Shown here piece by piece: positions 41,002 to 48,859 of a DNA stretch of 64,000 nucleotides. Source of the stretch: Amycolatopsis vancoresmycina (GTDB lineage: Bacteria; Actinomycetota; Actinomycetes; Mycobacteriales; Pseudonocardiaceae); NCBI RefSeq assembly GCF_000716785.1, contig NZ_JNYY01000007.1, positions 62,001-126,000 of the forward strand, read 5' to 3'. The translations under genes were made by a program, and so were the position numbers. Below the pieces are notes generated by a model. It was given only the letters and a program-made list of their open reading frames with translations, did not search any database and had not been told where the DNA came from. The number at the start of each line of letters is the position of its first letter. Position 1 is the stretch's first letter.

Positions 41002-41703
41002 GTAGTACGAATGGACCGCCGGCTGGCCCGTGTAGTTCGGGCCGGCCCGGTCGTCCGCGCCGAGGTACCGGAAGGGCAACGAGCCGTGGAACGGCCCGGC
41101 ACGCCGGATCCGGTGGCTCCGCGAGTCGTACGCGAAGCCCGCTTCGCGCAACGCCCGCAGGACCCGGCGCGCCCCGCCGGGCGCCTGGATCCCGGCGACG
41201 TCGAAGCTGGCCACGAACACGCCACCGTCGTCCAGCCAGGACACCGCCCGCAGCAGCGCACCCAGCTTGTCGCCGACGTAGTGCAGCCCGTGCACGCAGG
41301 TCACGAGGTCGTACCGGCCGCCGGGCTGCCACGCCGTGATCGACGCCGTCACCAGCCGGACGGGCCCGGCCGCGGCGAAGTACCCGACGAGGTCGACACC
41401 CGTGATGTCCAGGTCGGGGCGGACCTCAGCCGCGTCGAGGAGCGCCCGCCCGCTGCCGCAGCAGAGGTCGAGCCAGCGGGCGCCCGGCGGCAGGCCGAGG
41501 ATGTCGAACCCGAGCACGCGCGCGTAGCCGTCGCGACCGGCCAACCGGCGCTCGCGGTTCATCGCCCGGTTGGCCACCACGGACGACGCTTCGAGAGCGT
41601 CGTCCGGCAGCAGATCAGCTGTGACATCCGGGGCTCCGCCCCGGGCCGGGGGCTTCGCCACCCGGACCCCCCGAAGATCAGCTGGCGGTGACGACCGGGG
41701 CAC
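40990..41703 (-). CDS. Class I SAM-dependent methyltransferase
   Basis: A methyltransferase with motif I WLDLCCGSGRALL, motif II ITGVDLVGYF, and the later motif YDLVTCVHGLHYVGDKL. The substrate is unknown. The start is difficult: the frame is open from the end of ispG, and the GTG at 41703 (237 residues) overlaps ispG. A 63-bp segment with hairpins, flanked by 10-bp direct repeats, then interrupts the N-terminus in frame. The next possible starts are GTG 41661 and GTG 41580. The homology-supported region begins near RAMNRERRLAGRDGYARVLGFD. Confidence 0.78.
   Translation of the reverse strand: MPRSSPPADLRGVRVAKPPARGGAPDVTADLLPDDALEASSVVANRAMNRERRLAGRDGYARVLGFDILGLPPGARWLDLCCGSGRALLDAAEVRPDLDITGVDLVGYFAAAGPVRLVTASITAWQPGGRYDLVTCVHGLHYVGDKLGALLRAVSWLDDGGVFVASFDVAGIQAPGGARRVLRALREAGFAYDSRSHRIRRAGPFHGSLPFRYLGADDRAGPNYTGQPAVHSYYSAL
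41612..41684. repeat. 63-bp hairpin element between 10-bp direct repeats at the ispG/methyltransferase junction
   Basis: AGATCAGCTG occurs at 41612-41621 and again at 41675-41684, exactly 63 bp apart. Between them lie two GC-rich hairpins: CCGGGGC/GCCCCGG (41628-41634 with 41638-41644) and CGGGGG/CCCCCG (41647-41652 with 41668-41673). The ispG stop codon lies in one repeat copy. It may act as the ispG terminator. Because 63 is a multiple of three, the methyltransferase frame passes through it open. Confidence 0.55.
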
Positions 41704-42829
41704 CTTCGCCAAGGGACTCGCCCGCCTCTTCGGCGATGCGCATGGCCTCTTCGATGAGCGTCTCGACGATCGCGTGCTCGGGGACGGTCTTGATGACCTC
41801 GCCCTTGACGAAGATCTGGCCCTTGCCGTTGCCCGAAGCCACGCCGAGGTCGGCTTCGCGGGCCTCGCCCGGGCCGTTGACGACGCAGCCCATGACCGCC
41901 ACGCGCAGCGGGATCTCCATGCCCTCGAGCCCGGCCGTGACCTGCTCGGCGAGCGTGTAGACGTCCACCTGCGCCCGGCCGCACGACGGGCACGACACGA
42001 TCTCCAGCTTCCGCGGCCGCAGGTTCAGCGACTGCAGGATCTGGGCGCCGACCTTGACCTCTTCGACCGGCGGCGCGGACAGCGAAACGCGGATCGTGTC
42101 GCCGATGCCCTGGCGCAGCAGCGCGCCGAACGCGACGGCCGACTTGATCGTGCCCTGGAACGCCGGGCCGGCCTCGGTGACGCCGAGGTGCAGCGGGTAG
42201 TCGCACTGCTCGGCGAGGATCTCGTAGGCGCGCACCATGACCACCGGGTCGTTGTGCTTCACCGAGATCTTGATGTCGTGGAAGTCGTGCTCGGCGAACA
42301 GCGACGCCTCCCACAGCGCCGACTCGGCGAGCGCCTCCGGTGTCGCCTTGCCGTACTTGTCCATGATCCGCTTGTCGAGCGAGCCGGCGTTGACGCCGAT
42401 CCGGATCGGCGTGCCGTGGTCCTTCGCCGCCTGGGCGATTTCCTTGACCTGGTCGTCGAACTTCCGGATGTTGCCGGGGTTGACGCGCACCGCGGCGCAG
42501 CCGGCCTCGATCGCGGCGAAGACGTACTTCGGCTGGAAGTGGATGTCGGCGATCACCGGGATCTGCGACTTCTTCGCGATCGCGGGCAGCGCCTCGGCGT
42601 CGTCGGCCGACGGGCACGCCACGCGGACGATGTCGCAGCCCGCGGCGGTCAGCTCGGCGATCTGCTGCAGGGTCGCGTTGACGTCGGAGGTGAGCGTCGT
42701 CGTCATCGACTGGACGGAGATCGGGAAGTCGCTGCCGACGCCGACCGAACCCACGTGGAGCTGGCGGGTCTTGCGGCGCTCGGAGAGGACGGGCGGGGGC
42801 AGGGCGGGCATACCGAGTGCGACGGTCAC
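41678..42829 (-). CDS. ispG: 4-hydroxy-3-methylbut-2-en-1-yl diphosphate synthase
   Basis: A 383-residue iron-sulfur enzyme of the MEP pathway. It reduces methylerythritol cyclodiphosphate to HMBPP, a precursor of isoprenoids. The N-terminal TIM-barrel part contains VQSMTTT and VRVNPGNIR. The C-terminal cluster domain supplies the [4Fe-4S] cysteines in SCPSCGRAQ and GCVVNGPGEA. It is in the conserved dxr-rip1-ispG order, on the same strand, and probably in one transcript with them. The ATG agrees with the family N-terminus. Confidence 0.97.
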   Translation of the reverse strand: MTVALGMPALPPPVLSERRKTRQLHVGSVGVGSDFPISVQSMTTTLTSDVNATLQQIAELTAAGCDIVRVACPSADDAEALPAIAKKSQIPVIADIHFQPKYVFAAIEAGCAAVRVNPGNIRKFDDQVKEIAQAAKDHGTPIRIGVNAGSLDKRIMDKYGKATPEALAESALWEASLFAEHDFHDIKISVKHNDPVVMVRAYEILAEQCDYPLHLGVTEAGPAFQGTIKSAVAFGALLRQGIGDTIRVSLSAPPVEEVKVGAQILQSLNLRPRKLEIVSCPSCGRAQVDVYTLAEQVTAGLEGMEIPLRVAVMGCVVNGPGEAREADLGVASGNGKGQIFVKGEVIKTVPEHAIVETLIEEAMRIAEEAGESLGEGAPVVTAS

Positions 42830-42942
42830 GGCTTCCAGCGTACCTACCCCTACTGGGCCAGCTTCACCATGTCAACCGTCACGGTGAGCAACGTTACGGC
42901 CAGGGTGAGCGGCCCGGGCCGGGCCGCCACCCCTCCGTGGGG

Positions 42943-44170
42943 CTACGGCGAGATCCGGATGGGGTTGACGATGTCCGCCGTCACCGTGAGTAGCGTCACG
43001 GCGCCGCCGACCAGCACCAGCGCCATCGTGATCCCGGACAGCCGCGTGTAGTCGACCGGACCGCCGGCCGCCTTGCCGCGCAGCCCGCGGATCCAGTCGC
43101 GGACGCGCTCGTACCAGACCACCGCGATGTGCCCGCCGTCGAGCGGCAGCAGCGGCAGCAGGTTGAACACGCCGATGAAGAAGTTCAGGCTGGCCAGCAG
43201 GAAGAAGAACAGCACCCAGATGCCCTGTTCGACCGCCTCGCCGCCGATCCGGCTCGCGCCGACGACGCTGACCGGGGTGTTCGGGTCGCGCTCGCCGCCG
43301 AAGATCGCGGTGACGACCGCGGGGATGCGCTCGGGGAACTGGACGAGCCGCTGGGCCGTCTGGGCGAACATCGTGCCGGTGAAGCTGAAGGTTTCGCCGA
43401 TCGCGGCCACCGGGCCGTACTGGACGGTCGGCGACTCCACCTTCGGGGAAGCGCCGATCATGCCGACCTCCTTGACGCCGGAGGGGCTCCAGCGCTGCAC
43501 CTTCGGCACGTCGACGACGAGCCACAGCTGCTGGTCGCCACGCTGCACCTGGAACACCGTCCGGCCGCTGGTGGCCTGCACGGCGGTCAGCATCTCGTCC
43601 CAGGTCGCGACCGGCTTGCCGCCGACGGCGAGCACCTTGTCGCCGGGCCGCAGCCCCGCCGCAGCCGCCGGGGCCAGTGCGCCCTGCGGGCAGGGGGCGT
43701 TGGCCTGGGCCTGGGCCTTGCTCCTTCGTCGTGGTCGAACGGGCGCAGGACGTCGAATCCAGCACCGGGACGGTCGGGCCGGCGTTCAGGTTCGGCAGGC
43801 CCATGGTCACGGCCATCAGGTAGAGGACCACGAAGCCGAGGATGAAGTGGGTGATCGACCCGGCCGACATCACGACGGTGCGCTTCCAGGTCTTGAACCG
43901 CCACATCGCGCGCGGCGCCTCGTCCGGCGTCACCTCGTCGAGCGCGGTCATGCCGGCGATGTCGCAGAACCCGCCGAGCGGGATCCACTTCAGGCCGTAC
44001 TCGGTCTCGCCGCGGCGCCAGGAGAAGACCGTCGGCCCGAAGCCGACGAAGTACCGCCGGACCTTCATGCCAAAAGCCTTCGCCGTGACCATGTGGCCGG
44101 CCTCGTGCAGTGCGACGGAGACGCAGATCCCCAGCGCGAAGAGCACCACACCGATGATGTAGGCGAGCAC
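42943..44170 (-). pseudogene. rip1: M50 site-2 protease, Rip1/RseP family, frameshifted
   Basis: A homologue of mycobacterial Rip1, an intramembrane zinc protease that cleaves anti-sigma factors. The N-terminal part (GTG 44170) has HEAGH (His22, Glu23, His26), the first membrane helices and the start of the PDZ domain. The C-terminal part (PDZ remainder, membrane helix FNLLPLLPLDGGH and two more helices) is in a different frame. The switch lies between about 43718 and 43733, next to AAGGAGCAAGGCC on the coding strand; removal of one base there restores the frame (KAQAQANAPCPQGAL then follows). A sequencing error is quite possible. The gene is coupled to dxr (gap of 3 bp). Confidence 0.85.
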
Positions 44171-44173
44171 CCG

Positions 44174-45376
44174 CTACTTCCCCTCGATGATCGAACCGGC
44201 CCGCGCACGAGCCCAGCGCTCGGCCGCGAGTACGTCCTCCACGTCGCGTGGTTCGCGACGCCATTCGTCGGCGGCTCCCACCACCTCGGACACAGTGTCC
44301 ACTATCGACGTGAAGCTGGTGTTCTGCGCGAGGAAGGCGGACACGAGCTCCTCGTTCGCGGCGTTGTAGACGGCGGGCAGGCAGCCGCCCGCGGTGCCGC
44401 AGTGCCGGGCCAGCTCGACGGCCGGGAAAGCATCGTCGTCCAGCGGCTCGAACGTCCAGGTCGCGGCCTTGTCCCAGGTGCACGCGGGTGCGGCGCCGGG
44501 GACGCGGTCCGGCCAGTGCAGCGCGAGCGCGATCGGCAGCCGCATGTCGGGCGGGCTCGCCTGGGCGATCGTCGAGCCGTCGGTGAAGGTCACCATCGAG
44601 TGCACGATCGACTGCGGGTGCACGGTGACGTCGATCTTCTCCGGCGCGATGCCGAACAGCAGCGCCGCCTCGATCAGCTCGAGGCCCTTGTTGACCAGGG
44701 TGGCGGAGTTGATCGTGATGAGCGGGCCCATGGACCAGGTCGGGTGCGCCATCGCCTGCTCGACCGTGACACCGGCGAGTTCGGCGCGCTTGCGGCCGCG
44801 GAACGGGCCGCCGGAGGCGGTGAGGACGAGCCGGGCGACCTCGTTCTCGCTGCCGGCCCGCAGCGCCTGGGCGATGGCGGAGTGTTCGGAGTCGACGGGC
44901 ACGAGCTGCCCGGGCTTGGCGGCGGCGAGCACCAGCGGCCCGCCGGCGATCAGGGACTCCTTGTTGGCCAGCGCGAGGGTGGCCCCGGTGGCGAGCGCTC
45001 TGAGCGTCGGCTCGAGGCCGCGGGAGCCCGGGAGCGCGTTGAGGACGGTGTCGACTTCGACGGCGTCGATCAGATCGGTGACGGCGTCGGAGCCCGCGAA
45101 GAGCCTCGGGAGCTTGAAGTCGCCCTGGGCGTACCCGCGCTTCTGCGCCTCGGCGTACAGCGCGAGCTGGACGTCTTCGGCGGCGGTGGCCCTGGTCACG
45201 GCGACGGCCTCGACCCCGTGGGCGATCGCCTGCGCGGCGAGCGCGGCGGGATCGGCGCCCCCCGCGGCGATCCCGGCGACCCGGAACAGGTGCGGGTTGC
45301 GCGCGGCGACGTCGAGGGCCTGCACGCCGATGGACCCGGTCGAGCCGAGCACGAGAACGCTTCGCGAGGTAGTCAT
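44174..45376 (-). CDS. dxr: 1-deoxy-D-xylulose 5-phosphate reductoisomerase
   Basis: A 400-residue NADPH enzyme that makes methylerythritol phosphate, the first committed step of the MEP pathway and the target of fosmidomycin. The NADPH loop GSTGSIG is at 11-17. The substrate and metal site is formed by NKESLIAGG, PVDSEHSAI, the SGGPF loop and the later NSATLVNKGLELIEA segment. It is the first gene of the dxr-rip1-ispG group, followed by rip1 after 3 bp, and runs divergent to a DUF2631 gene as in mycobacteria. Confidence 0.97.
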   Translation of the reverse strand: MTTSRSVLVLGSTGSIGVQALDVAARNPHLFRVAGIAAGGADPAALAAQAIAHGVEAVAVTRATAAEDVQLALYAEAQKRGYAQGDFKLPRLFAGSDAVTDLIDAVEVDTVLNALPGSRGLEPTLRALATGATLALANKESLIAGGPLVLAAAKPGQLVPVDSEHSAIAQALRAGSENEVARLVLTASGGPFRGRKRAELAGVTVEQAMAHPTWSMGPLITINSATLVNKGLELIEAALLFGIAPEKIDVTVHPQSIVHSMVTFTDGSTIAQASPPDMRLPIALALHWPDRVPGAAPACTWDKAATWTFEPLDDDAFPAVELARHCGTAGGCLPAVYNAANEELVSAFLAQNTSFTSIVDTVSEVVGAADEWRREPRDVEDVLAAERWARARAGSIIEGK

Positions 45377-45470
45377 CGCCGGTCATTGTCGCGCGGGGCG
45401 TCTCCGCGGCGCACCCGGAGGTGTGGGATCATCGGCGGGTCCGAGGTTCACGGGGTTTGAGGAGTTCATC

Positions 45471-45728
45471 GTGGCAGGCAAGGCGGTCGAGAAGAGGCGG
45501 CCCGAGGTCGACCCGCGCGACGAGCCGTCCGCGGCCTGGGGCTGGCACGGCTCGTTCCCGAAGGCCACCCGCATCGCCGGCTGGGTCAGCGCGATCATCC
45601 TGCTGGTGATGATCAAGGGCAACCACGAGAACAACACCGAGAACGTGTGGCTCGTCGGCCTGTCGCTGTTCCTCATCCTGCTGCTGGTGCTCGACATCCG
45701 GAAGCAGCGCACCGCCTGGCGCAAGTAG
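45471..45728 (+). CDS. DUF2631-family small membrane protein
   Basis: An 85-residue membrane protein. The N-terminal 35 residues are charged and Pro-rich (EKRRPEVDPRDEPSAAWGWHG). Two helices follow, RIAGWVSAIILLVMIKG and LVGLSLFLILLLVLDI, ending in a positive tail, KQRTAWRK. This is the DUF2631 pattern, conserved near dxr in actinobacteria. GTG 45471 has a TGAGGAG ribosome site ending 6 nt upstream. The function is unknown. Confidence 0.85.
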   Translation: MAGKAVEKRRPEVDPRDEPSAAWGWHGSFPKATRIAGWVSAIILLVMIKGNHENNTENVWLVGLSLFLILLLVLDIRKQRTAWRK

Positions 45729-45740
45729 TCGGTTTTTCGC

Positions 45741-45746
45741 TACCGT
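45741..45746 (+). promoter_or_regulatory. Possible leaderless -10 TACCGT
   Basis: TACCGT ends 8 nt before the ATG at 45755, slightly further than the other leaderless sites here. Confidence 0.35.
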
Positions 45747-45754
45747 CCCCCGGC

Positions 45755-46417
45755 ATGAAGCTGCGCTGGGGCCTTGCTCTCGTCGGTGTCGTCCTGAGTG
45801 CCTTGGTGGCCCCTGCCACGCCGGCGTCGGCTTCGGTGCCACTGGTCCGGTGTGAGTTCACGCCGACGCCTTCGAACCCGGCCGCGCGGCCGGTGGTGCG
45901 TCCACTGCCTTTCGCGTCGACCCGCGGGACTGTCGATGTGACGTTCCGGTTCAACTACGGGCCGGTGACCGTGCGGCTGGACCGTGGTGGCGCGGCGCCT
46001 TGTGCGGTGCACAACATGGTCTCGCTGGTTTTGCAGCGGTTCTACGACCGGTCCCAGTGCTGGCGGCTTTCCGACTCCGCTCGGCTTGGTGTTCTTCAGT
46101 GTGGGGACATCTACGAGGTGGAGAAGGGTGGGCCGGGGTACAAGTTCCCGGACGAGGCCACGGGGGCCGAGACGTACCCGCGGGGGACGATCGCCATGGG
46201 GAACCAGGGGGCGGGGACGAACGGGTCGGAGTTCTTCATCGTGCACTCGTTCGCGCACATCCCGTCTCAGTATTCCGTGATGGGACGGGTGATTCGTGGG
46301 ATGTCGGCGATCGACCGGATGGTCGCGGACGGGATCATCCCGAAGGATCCGAACGGGCCGCTCGACGGGGCACCGGCACACCCGGTGAAGATCCAGCGAG
46401 CCACGGTCGGCCACTGA
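45755..46417 (+). CDS. Secreted cyclophilin-type peptidyl-prolyl isomerase
   Basis: A 220-residue secreted protein. The signal peptide covers about residues 1-28 (ending ATPASA-SV). A cyclophilin domain follows, with the strand VTVRLDRGGAAPCAVHNMVSLV, the catalytic-region FYDRSQCWRLSD and the family motif GNQGAGTNGSEFFIVHS. It should assist folding of exported proteins. The isomerase catalytic Arg is in the RSQCWR segment and the substrate pocket appears complete. A terminator hairpin starts immediately at the stop codon. Confidence 0.92.
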   Translation: MKLRWGLALVGVVLSALVAPATPASASVPLVRCEFTPTPSNPAARPVVRPLPFASTRGTVDVTFRFNYGPVTVRLDRGGAAPCAVHNMVSLVLQRFYDRSQCWRLSDSARLGVLQCGDIYEVEKGGPGYKFPDEATGAETYPRGTIAMGNQGAGTNGSEFFIVHSFAHIPSQYSVMGRVIRGMSAIDRMVADGIIPKDPNGPLDGAPAHPVKIQRATVGH

Positions 46418-46440
46418 TCCCTGCCGGAGCCGGCAGGGAT
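46417..46440. terminator. Terminator hairpin after the cyclophilin gene
   Basis: A perfect 11-bp stem, ATCCCTGCCGG with its complement, and an AG centre lie directly at the stop codon. The remaining 210 bp to the next gene show no other feature. Confidence 0.75.
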
Positions 46441-46652
46441 GAGGTCCATCAGCCCGGTCACCTGCTCCCCGAAGCCGGGCGCCCGAGCCGGACCGGACGG
46501 TGCCGGCTCCACCCCACCGGATCCTGGCGCAGGTAGACCCGCCGCGCACCATCCGTCACCCGCGCCCCAAAGGTCCCCCCACCGAGTGAATGCCGGGATC
46601 GCCCGATTACATTGGGCAGGTTCACAGCTGAGCTTCGTGGGGGGATCACGCG

Positions 46653-47750
46653 ATGATGACGCACGACGAGTACCTGGCGACCCGAAGATTCCCGGCCCTC
46701 GACGGCGTCCGCGCCGTCGCCGCCGTGCTCGTGGTCGTCTTCCACTACGGCGGTCCCAACTGGGAACGGGCCAACGGCTGGATCGGGGTGCACCTCTTCT
46801 TCGTGCTCTCCGGGTACCTGATCACCACGCTGGCGCTGCGCGAGGAAGACCGCGCCGGCCGCGTCTCGCTGGCGGAGTTCTACATCCGCCGGGCCTTCCG
46901 GATCCTCCCCGTCTACTACGTCGTGATCGGCGTGGTCGTCGTCTTCGCCTACTTCCGCGGGCTGGGCCTGCGGCACAGCGGCATCGTGTCCGCGCTGCCG
47001 TGGAACGTCCTCTTCGTCGGCGAGTACCACCAGATGGCCCTGTTCGGCCAGGCCTGGACCCTCGGCGTCGAGCAGAAGTTCTACCTCGTGTGGCCGCTGC
47101 TCGCGTTCGGCCTCGGCGCGCTCGGCTTCGTGAAACGCCTGAGCCTCGCCGTCGGGCTCGTCGCGATCATGCTCGCCCTGATCCCCTTCATGCCCTACGC
47201 GGGCGCGTACTCGCCGATCCTCATCGGCTGCACGCTGGCGATCGTGCTGCACCACCGCAAGGGCTTCGCCGCGCTGCGGGTGTTCACCCACCCCGTCACC
47301 GGCCTCGTGGTCGCCGCCGCGCTGATCGCCGTGCAGACCCAGTTCGGCGAGATCGCCGGGTTCCTGCACGACGAAGGCGGTTCGATCACCGGCACCGGGT
47401 ACATCCTGCTGGTGGCGCTGCTCGTGCCGTCCCTGGTTGCCGGCGGCGGGCCGCTGGCCTGGGTGCTCTCGCGGCGGCCGATGCGGTTCGTCGGCGAGCG
47501 GTCGTACTCGCTCTACCTCATGCAGGGCGTCGTCGCGCTGGCGCTCGCGGGGGCCATCCCGCAGTTCGCGCCGCACCGGACGCTGACCGCGGTCGCCGTG
47601 ACGGTCGCCGGGCTGCTGGCGGCGGACCTGCTCTACCGCTGGGTCGAGGTCCCGATGATCGACGTCGGCCGCCGGATCATCGCGCGGCGCCGGGCGAAGA
47701 AGGTCGCGCCGGCCGCCGAGGTGACCGAGCCCGCGCTCGCCAGGGTCTAG
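46653..47750 (+). CDS. Acyltransferase-3 family membrane protein (OafA/YrhL-like)
   Basis: A 365-residue membrane acyltransferase with about ten helices. The N-terminal FPALDGVRAVAAVLVVVFHYGG contains the conserved Arg and His of the family active site, followed by GVHLFFVLSGYLIT and RRAFRILPVYYVV. Such enzymes O-acylate cell-surface glycans, lipids or secondary metabolites. GTGGGGGGATC lies before the ATG. The stop codon TAG at 47748-47750 is part of the CTAG target duplication of the adjoining insertion sequence, so the gene is not altered by it. Confidence 0.93.
   Translation: MMTHDEYLATRRFPALDGVRAVAAVLVVVFHYGGPNWERANGWIGVHLFFVLSGYLITTLALREEDRAGRVSLAEFYIRRAFRILPVYYVVIGVVVVFAYFRGLGLRHSGIVSALPWNVLFVGEYHQMALFGQAWTLGVEQKFYLVWPLLAFGLGALGFVKRLSLAVGLVAIMLALIPFMPYAGAYSPILIGCTLAIVLHHRKGFAALRVFTHPVTGLVVAAALIAVQTQFGEIAGFLHDEGGSITGTGYILLVALLVPSLVAGGGPLAWVLSRRPMRFVGERSYSLYLMQGVVALALAGAIPQFAPHRTLTAVAVTVAGLLAADLLYRWVEVPMIDVGRRIIARRRAKKVAPAAEVTEPALARV
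47747..47750. repeat. Target site duplication, left copy (CTAG)
   Basis: CTAG here and at 48793-48796 flank the IS element directly. Confidence 0.7.
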
Positions 47751-48792
47751 CGCCTGTTTCAATGGCGTAGCCACTCGTTGATCGCCGCGATGTGCACGGT
47801 GGCCTCGTAGCGGACCGCGAGTTTGTCGAATCGTGTGGCCACGGCGCGGTTGCGTTTGAGCCGGTTGATGCCGCACTCGACCGCGTGCCGTTGCTTGTAG
47901 ATCTGCGGGTCGAAGGCGGGTGGTCGGCCACCCGCCCGGCCGCGGTTGCGGCGATGCCGGATTTGGTCAGCGGGCTGGGGAATCGTGCAGGCGATCCCGC
48001 GCCGCCGCAGGTAGGCCCGGTTGGCGCGAGAACTGTATGCCTTGTCGGCCAGGACCCGATCGGGGCGGGTCCTGGCCCGTCCGCCGCCAGCGCGGGCGAT
48101 CTTGATCCCGGCTAATACGGCCTCGAACTGCGGCGAGTCGCCTCGCTGCCCCGCGGTCACCAACAGCGAGAGTGGTTTCTGGCCTTGCTCGGTGGCCAGG
48201 TGCAGCTTGGTCGTCCACCCGCCCCGCGACCGGCCCAGCGCGTGGTCGGCCGGTTCTGGCTCGCCGACACCGCCCGGCGGTTCCTTCTGCAGGTCACTGT
48301 CGATGCGGGCGCCTGCGGCGTGCTGGTGCGCCCGATTGATCGTGGAATCGACGCTCACCTCCCACGTGATCAGCCCGGCGGCGTCAGCCCGGGTCTGCAA
48401 CCCGGCCAGGATCAACGCCCACACACCAGTGCGCTGCCAGCGCCGGAACAAGCCATAGACGGTTTGCCAGCAGCCATACACCGGTGGGACGTCACGCCAC
48501 GGCGAACCGACCCGAACCCGCCAACGGATGCCATCCAGAAGTTGACGTTTACTCCACAGTGGCGGGCGGCCGGGCTTCTTGCCGACGGGCAGCAGCGGTT
48601 CCAGGATCGCCCACTGCGCGTCGGTCAGATCGGCTCGCCCCGTCGCCGCTAGGCTGGGCACGAGGTCTCCGGTGTTCTTGATCAGCTTGGTCGTTGATCG
48701 GTCTACCGGAGACCTCGCCTATTTGCCCCGAGGACACGCCGCATCGACGATGCTGGCCAGAAGTTCCGCTGGTCAGCACATCAAAACAGGCT
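47751..48792. mobile_element. IS5-family insertion sequence, about 1042 bp
   Basis: The ends are CGCCTGTTTCAATG on the left and AGCCTGTTTTGATG read inward on the right, imperfect terminal inverted repeats sharing GCCTGTTT and ATG. CTAG duplications flank both ends, typical of the IS5 family (IS427-like groups). The element carries one uninterrupted transposase ORF on the minus strand that stops inside the left inverted repeat. It therefore appears complete and possibly active. Confidence 0.85.
47759..48661 (-). CDS. IS5-family DDE transposase
   Basis: A 300-residue transposase in a single frame. The N-terminal DUF4096-like helix-turn-helix domain contains LTDAQWAILEPLLP and SPWRDVPPVYGCWQTVYGLFRRW. 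The DDE residues are Asp in VSVDSTI, Asp in LADKAYSS and Glu in HAVECGINRLKRNRAVATRFDK. No frameshift or internal stop is present, unlike many relatives that need a programmed shift. The stop codon lies within the terminal repeat. Confidence 0.93.
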   Translation of the reverse strand: MPSLAATGRADLTDAQWAILEPLLPVGKKPGRPPLWSKRQLLDGIRWRVRVGSPWRDVPPVYGCWQTVYGLFRRWQRTGVWALILAGLQTRADAAGLITWEVSVDSTINRAHQHAAGARIDSDLQKEPPGGVGEPEPADHALGRSRGGWTTKLHLATEQGQKPLSLLVTAGQRGDSPQFEAVLAGIKIARAGGGRARTRPDRVLADKAYSSRANRAYLRRRGIACTIPQPADQIRHRRNRGRAGGRPPAFDPQIYKQRHAVECGINRLKRNRAVATRFDKLAVRYEATVHIAAINEWLRH

Positions 48793-48796
48793 CTAG
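48793..48796. repeat. Target site duplication, right copy (CTAG)
   Basis: The right-hand partner of the CTAG at 47747-47750. Confidence 0.7.
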
Positions 48797-48816
48797 GGCC
48801 GCTCCCCGGAACGGGA

Positions 48817-48845
48817 AAGCCGGGTGCCAGAGCGGCACCCGGCTT
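48817..48845. terminator. Bidirectional terminator hairpin, separated from the acyltransferase gene by the IS
   Basis: A perfect 12-bp stem, AAGCCGGGTGCC with its complement, and an AGAGC loop. Before the IS arrived it would have stood about 20 bp after the acyltransferase stop; it now mainly serves the convergent exporter gene, whose stop is at 48860. Confidence 0.75.
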
Positions 48846-48859
48846 CCGATCCGACCGTG

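Noticed and set aside
42872..43717. The continuation of the rip1 N-terminal frame past the frameshift
   Set aside because: After the break this frame is only Gly/Arg/Ala-rich, while the PDZ and LDGGH segments continue in the other frame.
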